Assembly (NCBI GenBank): GCA_017311185.1
Contig: JAESUZ010001723.1
Span: forward strand, 1,178,001 to 1,242,000
DNA: 64,000 nt
Source: Proteles cristata cristata
Taxonomy: Eukaryota > Chordata > Mammalia > Carnivora > Hyaenidae
Direction: 5' to 3'
Shown here: piece by piece, positions 22,740 through 35,119 of the stretch
Numbering within the stretch: position 1 is the stretch's first letter
Layout: every line of letters begins with the position of its first letter
Translations under genes and position numbers: made by a program
Notes under the pieces: model-generated
Database searches by the model: none
The model's input: only the letters and a program-made list of their open reading frames with translations
Told to the model about the DNA's origin: nothing

Positions 22740-24555
22740 TATTTCTTTGTGACTTTTAAGGCTTCTGGGTCATTAAGAAGCTACCTAGTTTTCATGCTTT
22801 GGCTTCTTGTTGAGATTTTCTTAAAAGGATGTGGCATCTTTACCACACACATGACATTAAACAACATCTATAAAGCCAGCCAGAACAATGGCTATAGCAA
22901 GAGATATGTGGGAGCTTCAATCTTTACTGCTTGAAGCTGACTCTGAATAATGAAAGAAATAATGAGAATGTCAACAACTAATGAGATACTTTGCCAATTC
23001 ATTGATTAAAATTATACAAGGTTTTTTTTTTCAATCCTTGCAAAATCCTGTCCTAACAAAGGCTAAAACACTATCAATAGCAATTAGTAAACCCTTTAAG
23101 CTTCCAATTCAATCTAACAAGCCTGTCCCATGAAACTTATTGGAAAACACTGCTTCTCCTGAGGGCTGGATTCACTGTGCTGATGTGGATTTAAAACACA
23201 AATCCTAGAGGAATTGTATACAGTGCATAAAATCAATTTCACAAACATCCAGTTGGAAGTTTGTTTCAGAGTCTTAATATTTTCAAATGGAAAAATTATC
23301 CTACATTTTAATTTTATTAGTCCTCCAAAAAAAAAGTTTGGTAACCGTCTTCTGTTGTTTTAGAAGAAATTAGGCCAATTAAGCCTGACAGCATGATTTC
23401 AAGAGGGATGCTGTGCAAGCCCCTATCCACAATGAGAACTTGCACTGAAGCAAGGAACAGCTGATACATGCAAAGAGATGCAATTCAGGAGTGCTATTTA
23501 TAAACTCCTTGCCCTTAGGGGGGATAAAGTGAAGTAAAAGATAATGATGATGACTTTGGAATCCTGTTTAGTCCTTTTCAAAGGGAGGAAGATGTTTCAA
23601 GAAGCAGTTCCTGCCAGTCATCAATGAAGAGATTTGGTATACGGAGCAAGTCTCTGACTGATGCATGAAAGGAAGAGAAAACCCACCAAAATTTCCTTTG
23701 TAGGGTACTATTCCAAAGGAAGATCCTCATCCCATAATGTACAGAACTCTGAGCAGAATAGTACTTATGGCAAAACAGGTAATAAGGGGGTCTGGACTTA
23801 TATTTTGAAATTAATAAAATGTGGTTGATTTTAAAAGGCCCAAATTAAGTGTAATTGTGAACTAAGTTCATTTCATGCCTGAATCAGAACAGATAATACA
23901 GAAAAATATCCACACAATATTATGATGCAGATATATTAACATGGTGATTGACACTATTAGATTTCATTTGGAAAAACAGTATTGGGTTAAAACCAAAGAG
24001 GACAGATCATTGTTTTTGTTTTTTTTTAATTCTCGGAGTTAGAAACACACTTGCTTTAAAAACTCACTAAACTCACCACTGATCATGTTTTCAGCACTAC
24101 AATTCATTCCTAAGTCTCTACCTGCAAAGACAGATGATATGCCTCAATTTTGTGGGTTTTTTTCTTCATTTGTTTCTTTCTGTTGCTTAATAAGAATCAG
24201 GAGGAGGATGCACTGCTTCTATAAGGCAGATCCATTGGCTGTTGAACACTAAAAATAATGCCAGGGCTAGTTGGGTGTGACTTATGGATCTGTGGTCCCA
24301 GAAGTGAAGAGTGAAACCATAGCTCCTTAGAAAATCTTGCTTTTCTTTAGACAGGCAATTTGACTCATGATCGTTCTTTGAAGCAATTTGCATCGGTACC
24401 TAGCTCAGTTACAATAGCTAGGGGCCATCTTTAGACAAAGATGACGTTTTACATCCAAAATACATATGAAATTGTACTATTAGCTTTTCTATAAAAATGT
24501 AATAATGTTGGGTAATCCTAGATAGAAAAGGCAGTATAGAAGTCTATATTGCCAG
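22740..24555. other. DOCK3 intron, nothing recognised
   Basis: Unique-looking intron without identifiable repeats or exons. Confidence 0.5.
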
Positions 24556-24750
24556 ACTTCTAGCTTAGAATTTTCCAAATTCAGCTGCTTTAGGATCACC
24601 TGGTAAACTTACTAAAAATATAGTTTCTGGGCCCCACCACAAACCTTAGATCAAAATCTCTGCATTTTCAAAAAACTCCCTAGCCTACATATTCTGGTGG
24701 CTCTGTGTCCCATAAAGCTTGAGCACTGCTGCTCTCAAAGGTAGTGCTGG
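24556..24750. repeat. MER5-like DNA transposon relic
   Basis: The text attttccaaattcagctgct, aggatcacctggtaaactta, gtttctgggccccaccacaa and gcttgagcactgctgctctc matches the layout of MER5/hAT elements. It ends about 50 bases from the donor side of the exon at 24799. Confidence 0.65.
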
Positions 24751-24798
24751 AATGCCTTATTTTGCAAATCATTAATATTTTTGATGTCTATTACTTAC

Positions 24799-24946
24799 GT
24801 GTAAACCTTAAGAACAAAATCCTTTTCTTCCTTTAATTCTGTGAGCGACTGCAGAACATCCAGGATGCTTAGGACCGCACAGCCATATGGTCGCCGGTAG
24901 TGCAGGTGAGCAGGGCCTTTCTTTGAGTCATTCAGGAGCATTCGGC
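24799..24946 (-). CDS. DOCK3: DOCK3 coding exon C
   Basis: The 148-base exon has acceptor ctgctgtgcttcag and a consensus donor AC|gtaagt. It completes the Gly codon begun by the previous exon and codes for RMLLNDSKKGPAHLHYRRPY, then a GCAVLSILDVLQSLTEL stretch and an acidic/basic EEKDFVLKVY end, leaving two bases of a Thr codon. YRRP(Y/F)GCAVLSI is the signature that groups DOCK3 with DOCK4; DOCK1, 2 and 5 read differently here. Only this reading frame is open; the other two stop within the first 20 bases. Incoming phase 1, outgoing phase 2. Confidence 0.93.
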
Positions 24947-24999
24947 CTGAAGCACAGCAGAAAACACCAGTTAGACTGAGAACTCCATGCTCCTCTTCA

Positions 25000-26198
25000 G
25001 TATCACCTGACTGTCATCCAAAGACGCCAGAGCTATAGGTGCTTAAATGGGAAGACTAACTTAGGATCGAAGGGAGCCATCCAAGGATGCAGAATCTGTA
25101 CCTGGAGGAATGCCAAACAGGTCTTTGGCCAGGGCTCTTCCCCTGCACCACATTCAATCGATCATCCTTATTATCTACCTTAATACCAACAGTCCATTTA
25201 TTAATCATATTAGAATGAAACAGTGGTTTTACAAATTTCTTAGAAAAACCACTGTGTTAATAGACTTAAACTTCTTAGGCATATTAAGGATACAAAGTTT
25301 AATGTTTTAGCTGCCAGGTAAAAACTACGTATGTAAAGATAATAGCAATGTGTTATTCTTCCAACCAAATTTTGCCATCAAAGCTGCTCCTGAAGCACTG
25401 CTGGAGCCAAAGCAGTCTCAGAAAATGAATGGGACCTTGTTTTTCCTGCCTATCAAGGCTGTGCCTATAGTGGCAAGAGGACTTGTAAAAACCAAACTGG
25501 AACCTCAGCAAATGCTTATTAAGTACAGCAAAACAAAACCCAAAGTATAGCAAAATAGGTGTTTTGTTGGCAAAGGATTAAAAAGTATTCTTTGACAAAA
25601 ATGTACGTATTCCTATGGAGGAAGACTTGGTTAGTCATACCCCCCAAATTATGCCATATGCCTGAAATAAAGCTGAACAAATCACCAACAGTAGCAAAAA
25701 TCACTGTTTTCATCTTGGGTGGGGGTGAAAGTGATATACCACTCATCTACTGCAGCAAAGACAATAACTACAATTTAGTGGAAAACAGCACAGATACATA
25801 CTTTTGGATACAAAACGCAACAAAGGCCATTCACCACCAATTAAGTTGGCAAGTCTGCAACCTGCTGTAAGACCTCTGAAGTGGAAAGCTGGTACAAAGG
25901 CAGGGCATTATGATGGAAAGAATATGAAAAATCAGACCACTTGAAATAAAGAGCTTGGGTCTAAAAACAAGCAGGGAGCAGAAGATTTTAAGTGAAAAAA
26001 AAAATGCTTTCATTTATGTCACATTCACAGCTATCACAGCAGCTGAGCCTAAAGTAGAGTTCCAATACAAACTGGACTCTAAACCTGAGACATGACATTG
26101 TAGGTAAGAGCTAGGGAGATGATAAAGCTCAAACGTAGTAGATACTTATCCCAAGGTGGGCTGGTCTTAGTCATGTGAACGGATAAGGTCGACAGTAC
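25000..26198. other. DOCK3 intron (1.25 kb), nothing recognised
   Basis: This is nearly the whole intron between the exons at 24799 and 26199. The open frames 25350-25550 and 25559-25870 have no family motif and no matching splice sites; part of 25350-25560 may be an ancient MIR-like relic. Confidence 0.5.
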
Positions 26199-26259
26199 CT
26201 ATTCGTATCACATGTGCTACTATATATAAATCTCTCTTCATATCTTTGCTGCTCAAATC
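26199..26259 (-). CDS. DOCK3: DOCK3 coding exon B
   Basis: A small 61-base exon with acceptor ttttcttag and donor G|gtactg. It starts in phase 0 and codes for 20 residues, DLSSKDMKRDLYIVAHVIRI, plus the first base of a Gly codon that the exon at 24799-24946 completes. DOCK4 has a related DLGSSELRKDIYITVHIIRIG segment at the same place. The intron downstream of it is only about 1.25 kb, the shortest found. Such a small exon would be missed by ORF scanning; it was found by looking for the residues expected between its neighbours. Confidence 0.9.
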
Positions 26260-28488
26260 CTAAGAAAAGAAAAAGAAACAAGTAAAGTAAGGCAATGAAC
26301 ACACAGAAAATAATAAAAGTTCATTTTGAACCTCATAATCATTTGCCTTTTGTTGCTTTTAGCAGATGTTACAGATGGGGAGGGGACTAAAGCACATAGT
26401 GGTTTAGTGTTTATAAGATTCTTGCAGTGAAAGTTTGAATATCCTATATGCCTCTGGAACTTTATCTTATTGATAATATTTTTCCAACAAATATCTATAA
26501 GAGTTCTCACATTATAAATCATTTTGATATTGCCTTATCCATGTTAATTATAATATTACATAAAAAATTTTATAACAAAAGGAGTATTCCATGCAGGAAA
26601 AAAATAGGAAAACACCAATAACCTTATTAATGATGAAAATTCTAAGTTTATTCTATGCTAATTTTATGATTGTTCTGTTGTCCACAATGATTATTATACA
26701 CTGGATATGTTCCCTTGTGAATAGAGTATTTTAGCCTTAATGAAAGCTCAATAATTGGATGTCCATTTCTAAATTTAGATATGCATCATCTATACTGAAG
26801 TATAATGCTGAAAATAATCTTATCTGGAAAATTCTAAGGGCTTCCTATAAATAAACAAATCTAATCCAATCAGGGACTTTTAAAATTAGAGTTATGAAAG
26901 TGACTTTATACATTACGTTATTTATGCTAAGAACACATTTTGAAATAAAAATAATTTATTATTATAAAAATCATGATTATGTATTTATACTTTCATTGTA
27001 CTTAAAGTAATAAAATACTCTTTAATGTATACTCTGTTTCAGACTTTTCACCAGGTCAACCCACTATTTATTCTGAAATACTGCTGTGAGTTGATGATGA
27101 TTGATGGAATAACCTCTGTCCTCAATGGGACAAAGTCCCAAGATTTCTTTTGTTTCTAAAGAAAAGTTCCCTTAGTTTCCTTTCCTTCCTATCTTTCATC
27201 TTTTGATTGGTGCCACAGTCTTTTGTCTTTTTAGTAAAGCCAGGAAAGGGACAATCAAATGGCAGTTGTAACTTCGAATGAGCCTTGAGATCCAGAGTCT
27301 CTATGTTTGCTTTATTTTTATACCTTGTTGCAGGGATAGGACCACGGTGAGGCAAGTAAGGCATCTAAGATGCAAAGTTTAAGGAGGTCTCACTCTCAGG
27401 GTCCTGGGCTTTGCTTACCTCCCTGTAGTCCCAGCTCTGCCCCGTGGAGTGGGACAAAACATACGAAAGGAAAGGAGACATTGGAAAGTAATGTGCAAGG
27501 GTGAAATTGAAACTTTTAGATTCTAGATGGTTATGATGTCTCACCAAATTCTTGATGGAATAATGAACCACGCTTATAATGAAATAGAGTACAAAATAAT
27601 TTAACATAAATTGGTATCTCTGGAAATACAAAGAAATATTTTTACATGAAGGACGTCTTTTGATATTGAAAAAGGATGGTTCAGGCTCCATTTCACCAAT
27701 TCCTTTAATTTAGAAATGTAATTTAAAACAGTATCCTCAAAATATCACTGTATTTTGACACGTATTAAAAATGGCTACTAAATAAACAAAAATTAAAAAC
27801 CAGATTATCACTTATATGTGCTTTTTAAGGGACTGAAATATATCTATTTACTGAAAGATATAGAAATATTTGACACATTTCAAAATGAATGGTTCCTCTA
27901 TATAGCTTAGACTGTGTTAATCCAAACTATCAAATAACCAATGTAATTACTAATCCCTATATCTCAGAATGCAAGTCAGTTACCAAAGATGATCAAACAC
28001 TAATATCAGTTGTACACATGAACACAGGACCTCTCTTTTGGCTCTCAGTACATGGAAGACAAAAAACTTAAATATAATTTATGGTATTTTCCAAGTAGTT
28101 CCAAGTAGGGGCCCTGTCTTACCATGTTGTACACGGTATCCAGAACTCTCTGTGGTATTTATTTGAAGTGAATAAATATATAATGGTAATATTCAGTACA
28201 AAAAACATTTTAAATAAAATTATTGTGAGTCCCACATAATTTCAATGTCAAATTTCAATGTGAAGGCTATCTTATTAAACATAAGTGTATAGTTAAATAC
28301 AGCTACCATAGTTAGTAAACATACAGTCTTCAAGACTAAGTACCAAGTATGACTATCCATATTAAAATACTCACAAAACCTGTAAAACCAAGATGGGAGG
28401 AGAGATTTCCACCATTCATCTAGTGAGCGGAATTTGAATTTAGATTTACTCACTGGAGCATATACACTCCAATACTACTCAGGTCTCT
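26260..28488. other. DOCK3 intron, nothing recognised
   Basis: Mostly AT-rich, unique-looking intron (for example 26520-27020). No repeat or exon was named. Confidence 0.5.
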
Positions 28489-28505
28489 TCAGGGCTCAGC
28501 ATCTT

Positions 28506-28721
28506 TTTTTTTTTTTTAATTTTTAAATGTTTATTTATATTTGAGAGAAAGAGACAGTGTGTGAGTGGGGGAGGGGCAGAGACACAGAGAGAGAATCTGA
28601 ATCAGGCTCCAGGCTCAAGCTGTCAGCACAGAGACTGACATGGGGCTTGAACTCACAAGCTATGAGATCATGACCTGAGGTGAAGTCGGATGCCCAACCA
28701 ACTGAGCCACCCAGGTGCCCC
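28506..28721 (-). mobile_element. Can-SINE, older copy with perfect TSD
   Basis: A poly-T run is followed by aatgtttatttatatttgag, the body and the head gagccacccaggtgcccc. The 17-base duplication tcagggctcagcatctt is exact at 28489-28505 and 28722-28738. Confidence 0.96.
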
Positions 28722-28739
28722 TCAGGGCTCAGCATCTTA

Positions 28740-30248
28740 GACTCAGTTAATGACGTTCCATTCGAAACATGGAAAAGTCAACTCACTTTCCTATGCCTGA
28801 ACTGCCCTTTTTCTGTAGAGATAATAGGATTTATAAATATAAAAGAAAGCCAATTTGTTCATACTTATGCTACAGAAGAAGCAGAAGAGTATAAATAAAT
28901 GTAGAAAATCTAATGACAATGAAAGCAAGGAAAACAGCACAAGTTCATTTTCTGAGTTGGTCACTCAAATATGATAAAAAATAAATATACTCATTTACTT
29001 ATGTAACAAATCATATGGAGGCCTTAGTATTTGCCAGGCCTTGTATATGAATCACTAAATATTGAATAATGAGTAAATCCACAGACACATTCTCACACAC
29101 TCATACACATAGCCATTGTTTATCATGAAAGTCAGCAAAATCCTCACTGTATTTGTATTAGACATTCACATAAATATGAAACACCTCCTTCTTGATAAAA
29201 TTCTTCCTGGACAGGAAGCTCTGAAATCTAACAAGGGCAGAAAAAAACACAGGTTTTACAGAGAACAAGGTTGAACCATGAATAATGTGCTTGTCTGTAA
29301 TGTGGCTCTGAAGTCTGCTTATGTAATCCTGCAAACCTGCAGTTTGTATTGTCCTCTCTTCTTATGCTAAGGTAGGCTAACAGGCTGGCAATGACCACAG
29401 TTCTGGCTGCATTTTTGTGCATTTACTCACAAACTTTGTAGCACATATGTCAATCTGGAAAACTCCTTTATCTCATAGGAGGAACTCAAGTCTTAAGTGA
29501 GAAAACAGGTTCCACCAAAATTATTATTTCATATAGCTTGAAGTAGAACATGAAAATTCTGGCTAAGACAATCTTGTTCAAAAATTTCAAGTGCTTTGTA
29601 AAAATTTCTCAAATCACTTTTTGGGGTCTTAAAAAAATCCAAGGTTGTACCGCAAAGGGAACTATATAAGTGGTATTTTTAGCAGCCTTGTCTTTCCACT
29701 GTGGCAGAATAAGAGCACCTCATGAATGCTATGTGCATCTTTGATTTATAAAGTCAGAGCACAGCTTAGGCCTCTGGGCCCATATAGATAATTAAAATGC
29801 TGCAAAATGAAATTTTTGATTTACTGTAATTACACTGAAATATCATCATAATTAAGTTCAGTTTTCAAGAGACAAGAACTGCACTCCTGATGTTCAAGGA
29901 CAGCACATGTACAAAGCTCTGTTCCTACCATGCCAAAGAACAAGGAATCAATGATTTCTTTTGCTGCTTTAACCAAATAATGTCAGAGAACCAGGATCTA
30001 GAAAGACCTCCTACAGTCACTGAGGCATTCTAGACAGATGGGTGTCTCATTTTTTTCTAATTCTGTTTCAGAAAAATGGCCCCAGAGATTACCTTGGTGT
30101 TTAGACACTCTCACTTCAGAAGCTCTCTCTCAGAATTCTAATCTAAATCCAATTAACGACAACTTGTACTGTTTCCCTTGTTCTTCTCCTACTGAAGAAA
30201 CAGTGTTGATTTTCCCAGACTAAACCATTGTACCTCCCGTAACTGCCT
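28740..30248. other. DOCK3 intron, nothing recognised
   Basis: No repeat or exon was identified. Confidence 0.5.
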
Positions 30249-30263
30249 TCATAGGTCTGCTTT

Positions 30264-30476
30264 TTTTTTTTTTAATGTTTTTTATTTATTTCTGAGAGAG
30301 ACAGTGTGAGCAGGGGAGGGTCAGAAAGAGAGGGAGGCTCAGAATCTGAATCAGGCTCCAGGCTCTGAGCTAGCTGTCAGCACAGAGCCCAATGCAGGGC
30401 TCAAACCCATGAACCGTGAGATCATGACCTGAGCCCAAGTCAGACGCTTAACTGACTGAGCCACCCAGGTGCCCCA
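30264..30476 (-). mobile_element. Can-SINE, intermediate subfamily
   Basis: Body with gagctagctgtcagcacaga and head gagccacccaggtgccccat. The 15-base duplication tcataggtctgcttt is exact at 30249-30263 and 30477-30491. Confidence 0.96.
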
Positions 30477-30491
30477 TCATAGGTCTGCTTT

Positions 30492-31666
30492 ACCTACTCT
30501 TTCTTCTTGTATTATCTCATAAGGTTTGAATGCTGAGCTCAATGATGGATAAAAAAAATCACTTTAGCTATACTTGTCTCATAAATCTTTCTGTACATCT
30601 GGAGCATTTTCAATAGGAACAATCCCTGTGAAAGTGGCTTCTGATTCTGCAGTAACATTGTCTGAGGTTTTGAAAGATAAAGTTGTAGTAAATGAACAAA
30701 AAAGTCAGGTAAACAAATCCTATTTTATTTTTCAGAGAAAGTCACATAGCAGATCCTTAGATAAGTTCCATTTATGTCTAAGAGGCACAATGTAAGCTTT
30801 GAGCCACCTGACTGTCACCCATCAACCATGCACCACACATAAGGGCAGTGACACTGTGAGACTATCATACCTCCTTTCATTAATGGGTCTTAATGTATCT
30901 CAGTATCACTGAAGCAGTTCAAGGAATCCATGAGAGTCAAAAGTGGTTTAAAACTATAACGCAGTCTTGTATTTTCCTTCAGCAAATAAACTAACTAAAA
31001 TAAACAAAACTGCACACTTAGTTTTTTTAACTAAATAAAAAACATTAGTAAATCAGAATCAACCTGAAGAATTCACAAGGCATGTGGTACTGTGAGGCTG
31101 AGCACTTTCCATAAGCAGGTTACTAAACCTTCTCTGAGCTGATGACTATGATCTTCGAGACCATCATGACAGCATGGTTATTTGGAAAAAATGAAAGTAC
31201 AGATCATAGCAGAAAAGACCCACCATTTGATATGTGAGAGAGATTAACTACTTAGTTTGTCTCTCCTTCTATGCACTATGCACTCACTAAAAAACTGCAA
31301 AGCTGTTAATCTGGTGGATGCCTTTAGAGAAACTATACTTCTACATCAGAGAAATTCTCAGTGACCTTAAATAAGAATAGTAAGAAAGACTTTTGTCAGA
31401 TTTTGTCTATTCTATTAAATAGCTTATAAAATCTACACTAGTTAAATGTACTTGATTGTATTTCTTTAATAATAATTCAGTTAAAAATTGTAGCTGATTT
31501 TGGTTTTAAGTATTTCATTAAAAGCTGACAGAAACATAAATCAAGTCCTATTCTCCTCATTACGTGGGGAAGTAAGAATAAAGGCTTGTTTCCAGGGTGA
31601 CAAAATCCACACAGCAGCCCCTGGCTAGAGTCAACAGCAAAGAAGGGAAAGAGAATTTGCACATAC
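30492..31666. other. DOCK3 intron, nothing recognised
   Basis: Intron just downstream (in transcription) of the exon at 31667. No feature was recognised. Confidence 0.5.
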
Positions 31667-31748
31667 TGTAAAAAGGGCACACATTCGTTCTATCTTCTCT
31701 GGGTTCCTTGGCCCACCATTCTTGTTCAGTCTCACCAGAAACCGCTCA
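31667..31748 (-). CDS. DOCK3: DOCK3 coding exon A (most upstream exon found)
   Basis: An 82-base exon with acceptor ctctcctacatttcag and donor ACA|gtatgt. Its first base completes a codon begun in an exon not found in the window, after which 27 codons read ERFLVRLNKNGGPRNPEKIE and an RMCALFT end, in phase 0. DOCK4 has ISERFFLRLNRNG at this place, so the split codon is likely Ser. The region follows the SH3 and helical part of the protein. The exon before it must lie more than 32 kb upstream, or be a small one I missed between 31749 and 64000. Confidence 0.9.
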
Positions 31749-33340
31749 CTGAAATGTAGGAGAGAGAGACAGAGAAATGTAAGGGACCACATGCTCCAGA
31801 ACAAAGAAAAAGGGCATTTATAGAGAAACCCTTAACACTTTCAGAACAGCTCATAATGAGAGGCAAGGCCAAAAGTACATGTCTAGTGGCAGGACACTAT
31901 TTTTCTTGCCAAGCAGCATGCACTGGACACTATAAACTGCCTAAAGGCTGTTGTTGTTTATTTGCTGGTGGTGGCTCTTCTATCCCTAAAGGTGTATGCT
32001 CCCTGAGGGGGCCAATGAAGATAGTATCTAATTAGTATTTTTTTCTAAATACCCCCAAAGTGCCAATCATAACACTAAGGCCACAAGCATACACACTCTC
32101 TGATATGAACACACAGATCATAAAAATATTCATCATACTAGAGCCAAAAGAATCTACATTACCCAGTTTATGTCTTCCATTATAACTCTTAAGAATCATT
32201 TTAGTACTAAGAAAAAAATGTTACAGAGACTTATAAAAACTTGGGCAAAAAGTCAAAGAGGAAGAATGTATTATAACTAAAGTTACAATCAGAATTTAAT
32301 AGGGCCATTAAAATATTTTATTCCCCAAACAACACAGGTTAATTCCTGAAGGAAATTGCTGGATTAAAAAACCTGAGACACAGTGTTTGTGACATCCAGA
32401 GAGGTGTCTCTTCACTCTCTCACTCTGGCCTGCTCCTGCCTAGCTCAATTTCCCACCTCTTCATCCCAAGGCTCCCCACCAACTGCAACAAGAAAACTGA
32501 GCCATGGCAGAGATTAAGCACGTGATTCTAAAAGTAATCTATTTCTCCTGTGCCTACAGTCATGTACTTGCTACATATATGTGGTATCAGTAAAAAGGCC
32601 AGTATTCAAATATTATACTAGGATTAGAAGATATAATATCAACTTCACAGGTTACTTACTTTGTTCATGTATTCATTTGTTCACTTAGTCAGCAAATAGT
32701 TGTTAAATTCTGTGTGCTAAACATGGGAATACAAATGGAAACAAGAACATACAAGGTACTTTTCTTCATAGAGCTTGTGGTCTTGGTAGACAATTACATA
32801 CACAGAAATGAAGCTTAGAAATAATTTGGGCCAGATGTAAAGTTGAGACTTTTTTTCAGCCATGGGATTGGATGAGAATAAGGAGAAAATGTACACAGAA
32901 GGAGAAAAAAATGGCTTTGGTTGGAATCAATGGGACATTGGTATTTAGGAGATAGTCAAAAGAAGTAGAGCTAGCAAAGTAGACACATGGGGACAAAAAG
33001 AAAAACAAGAAAAATAAGGAAGATGGTGGGATGTTGTATTGGTCAAGTGAAGAAAAATCCAAAAGAGGAGTGAGGGGTCTTTGAGGTCAAAGGCCATTGA
33101 GAATCAAATGAGACAAGTACAAGAGTGTCCCATGTCAGTTTAGAACAGAGACTAGTATGATTCTTGCAATAGATGTTTTAGTGGAATGGTGGACAAATAG
33201 CCCAGTGTGAGGAGTAAGAAGTGAGAAGGCAGAAACAGTGAGTCTAGACTAGTCTTTAATAAGTAATTATGAACTGGAAGTGATGAATTCATAGCTGAAT
33301 GGGCATGTTGGGTTGAGGGAGGTCTTTATTAACATGTGTT
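31749..33340. other. DOCK3 upstream intron, mostly unrecognised
   Basis: The start of a very long intron. Apart from an old L2/MIR-like relic near 32655-32830 nothing could be named. I searched for the preceding DOCK3 exon and did not find it. Confidence 0.5.
32655..32830 (+). repeat. Old L2/MIR-like relic
   Basis: The text cattcatttgttcacttagtcagca, attctgtgtgctaaacatgg and cttcatagagcttgtggtct recalls the end of L2-type elements. The family name is tentative. Confidence 0.4.
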
Positions 33341-33345
33341 ATAAC

Positions 33346-33454
33346 AAATATATATATATATATACACATAAGTACACTAATTATATATATGTTATATGTC
33401 AATAAAGGCACCAAAATTATATATATATGTTATATGTCAATAAAGGCACCAAAA
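33346..33454. repeat. TA-rich microsatellite with tandem duplication of a 37-39 base unit
   Basis: A (TA)n run at about 33346-33364 is followed by two copies of a unit containing tatatgttatatgtcaataa and aggcaccaaaa (33379-33415 and 33416-33454). The copies differ mainly by one TA step. Confidence 0.9.
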
Positions 33455-33455
33455 T

Positions 33456-34976
33456 TCAGCAAAGGAGCATAGTAATTTCAATAAATGGTGCTTAACAATC
33501 CATATGAATATAACTAAACTGTGATCCTTGCCTACAAGGCAATTAACTTGAATGGCTCATAGACCTAAATATAGGAGCTAAAACTATAAAACTGTAAGAA
33601 GAAAATACAGGAGAGGGGTGCCTTGGTGGGTCAGTTGGTTAAATGTCCAACTTCAGTTCAGGTCATGATCTCACAGTTGGGTTCAAGCCCTGCATCAGGC
33701 TCTGTGCTGACAGCTTGGAGCCTGCTTTGGATTCTCCCTCTCTCTCTTTCTCTCTCTCTCTGCCCCTCCCCTGCTTGTGCTCTGTCTCTCTCTGTCTTTC
33801 AAAAATAAGTAAAAATGTTTTAAAATTTTATAAAAAAACACAGGAGAAAAATGAAGAGAAGTACATTTGTATGTTTTACTCACATTTATTATTTCCATAT
33901 TTAGCATAGAAGCAACAAGTCTTTGTGATCTCAGATTATTAAGCAAATATCATGAATTACAACAAAATGATAAGCTAAACTTTATTAAAATTAAAACCAT
34001 CTTCTCTTGGAAAGACACTGTTAAGAAAGTGAAAAGAAAGCTAAAGACTAAGAGAAGATATTTACAAATCTAAGAAAGGACCATATGGAGAACATATTAT
34101 TGAGTTCTGAGAGTTCTTTATAAGTAATAACTCAATTTAAAAATGAACAAAAGATCTGAATAGACCTTCACCAAAGAACATACAAGGATGGCAAATAAGC
34201 TTAAGAAAACATTAATCATTACAGAAATGATCATTAAAAGCACACTGAGATACCACTACACACCTATTAGAATGGCTAAATTTAAATATTAAATATACCA
34301 AGGGCTGGTGAGAATGTAGAGCAACTATACCTCTTATAAACTGTTGAGGGGAATGCAAAATTATACAGCCACTTTAGAAAACAGCCTGACAGTTTCTTAT
34401 AAAGTTAAACATATACTTATTATATGACCCAACAATTCTACTCTTAGGTATTTACTCAGAAGAAATGAAAACTTATGTCCACAGAGAGACCTATATGTGA
34501 ATATTTGTAGCAGATTTATTCCTAATATACAGGAACTGTAAAGAACCCAAATGTCCAAAGGAGATGACTGGACAACTCATATAATGGAATATCCATACCA
34601 TGGTATATTACTTCACAATAAAAAGAACTACTGAGATGTATAATAATATGGATGAATCTCAAAAATGTATGCTAAGTGAAAGAAGCCAATCAATCACAAA
34701 AGACAATATACCATATGTCTTCACCTATATTATAATCAAGAATAGGCAAAATTGTAAGGATGGAAATCAGATCAGGAGTTGCCAGGGCAGAGGAAGGAGA
34801 GCAGGGATTGACTGCAAAGGTGGATGAAGGTACTTTCTGTGGTGATGAAAGGTTCTACTTGAATATGGTGGTGGTTTCACAACTATAAATTCGTCAAAAC
34901 TCACCAAACTATGTATTAAACAGAGTAAATTTTACTCTATGCAAATTATAGTTCAACAGCCTGACTTAAAAAACAA
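33456..34976 (+). mobile_element. Old L1, 3' part of ORF2 and 3' end
   Basis: Text such as aatggtgcttaacaatccat, gatcattaaaagcacactga, taccactacacacctattag, gaatggctaaatttaaatat, tatgacccaacaattctact and a diverged 3' end (attatagttcaacagcctga) marks a forward L1 from an older family. It is interrupted by a SINE at 33617-33837 and has several frame breaks. Confidence 0.88.
33617..33837 (+). mobile_element. Can-SINE inside the old L1
   Basis: The head ggggtgccttggtgggtcag, middle ctgtgctgacagcttggagc and CT-rich part followed by tttcaaaaataagtaaaaat and A-runs are clear. Sequence on either side (aatacaggaga and acacaggaga) looks like a short target duplication. Confidence 0.93.
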
Positions 34977-34989
34977 AAAAAGATGGGAT

Positions 34990-35052
34990 GTTGGAATGAG
35001 CACTTGGGTGTTATATGGAAACCAATTTGACAATAAACTATGAAAGAAAAAA
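34990..35052 (+). mobile_element. Minimal L1 3' end (about 60 bases)
   Basis: Only the last part of a young L1 is present: atgagcacttgggtgttata, tggaaaccaatttgacaata, aactatgaaag plus A-tail. The direct repeat aaaaagatgggatg flanks it at about 34977-34990 and 35051-35064. Confidence 0.88.
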
Positions 35053-35083
35053 AAAGATGGGATGCACCAAAGAACACTTACTT

Positions 35084-35119
35084 TTTTAAAAAATTGTTTT
35101 TTAATGTTTATTTATTTTG
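35084..35119 (-). mobile_element. Can-SINE, tail part, split by an L1
   Basis: Poly-T and ttaatgtttatttattttg are the reversed tail of a SINE whose body continues at 36632-36820. The outer target repeat agaacacttactt lies at 35071-35083 and, with one change, at 36821-36833. The inner target repeat from the L1 insertion is aatgtttatttattttg (35103-35119 and 36616-36632). Confidence 0.9.

Larger units (their letters stand above)
4780..31748 (-). other. DOCK3: DOCK3 gene, internal portion (five coding exons found)
   Basis: Five minus-strand exons join in transcript order 31748 to 4780. Each has AG at its acceptor and GT at its donor, the intron phases agree at all four joins (0, 1, 2, 1), and no stop codon occurs in about 170 codons. 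The joined peptide contains ERFLVRLNKNGG, DLYIVAHVIRIG, YRRPYGCAVLSI, ESEWSQIHENIIRKSSAKY and LLRGDMEQIRRENPM, which is the DOCK-B (DOCK3/DOCK4) pattern of the linker before DHR-1. DOCK4 differs at many of these sites (for example CNTESEWYQIHENIIKK), so DOCK3 is the better match. DOCK3 (MOCA) is a mainly neuronal Rac activator that works with ELMO-type partners. Exons upstream lie beyond 64000 or were missed; the DHR-1 and DHR-2 exons lie left of the window. Confidence 0.88.

Noticed and set aside
25350..25550. 66-codon frames open on both strands
   Set aside because: Neither strand shows a family motif, and the DOCK3 exons on both sides join in phase without it.
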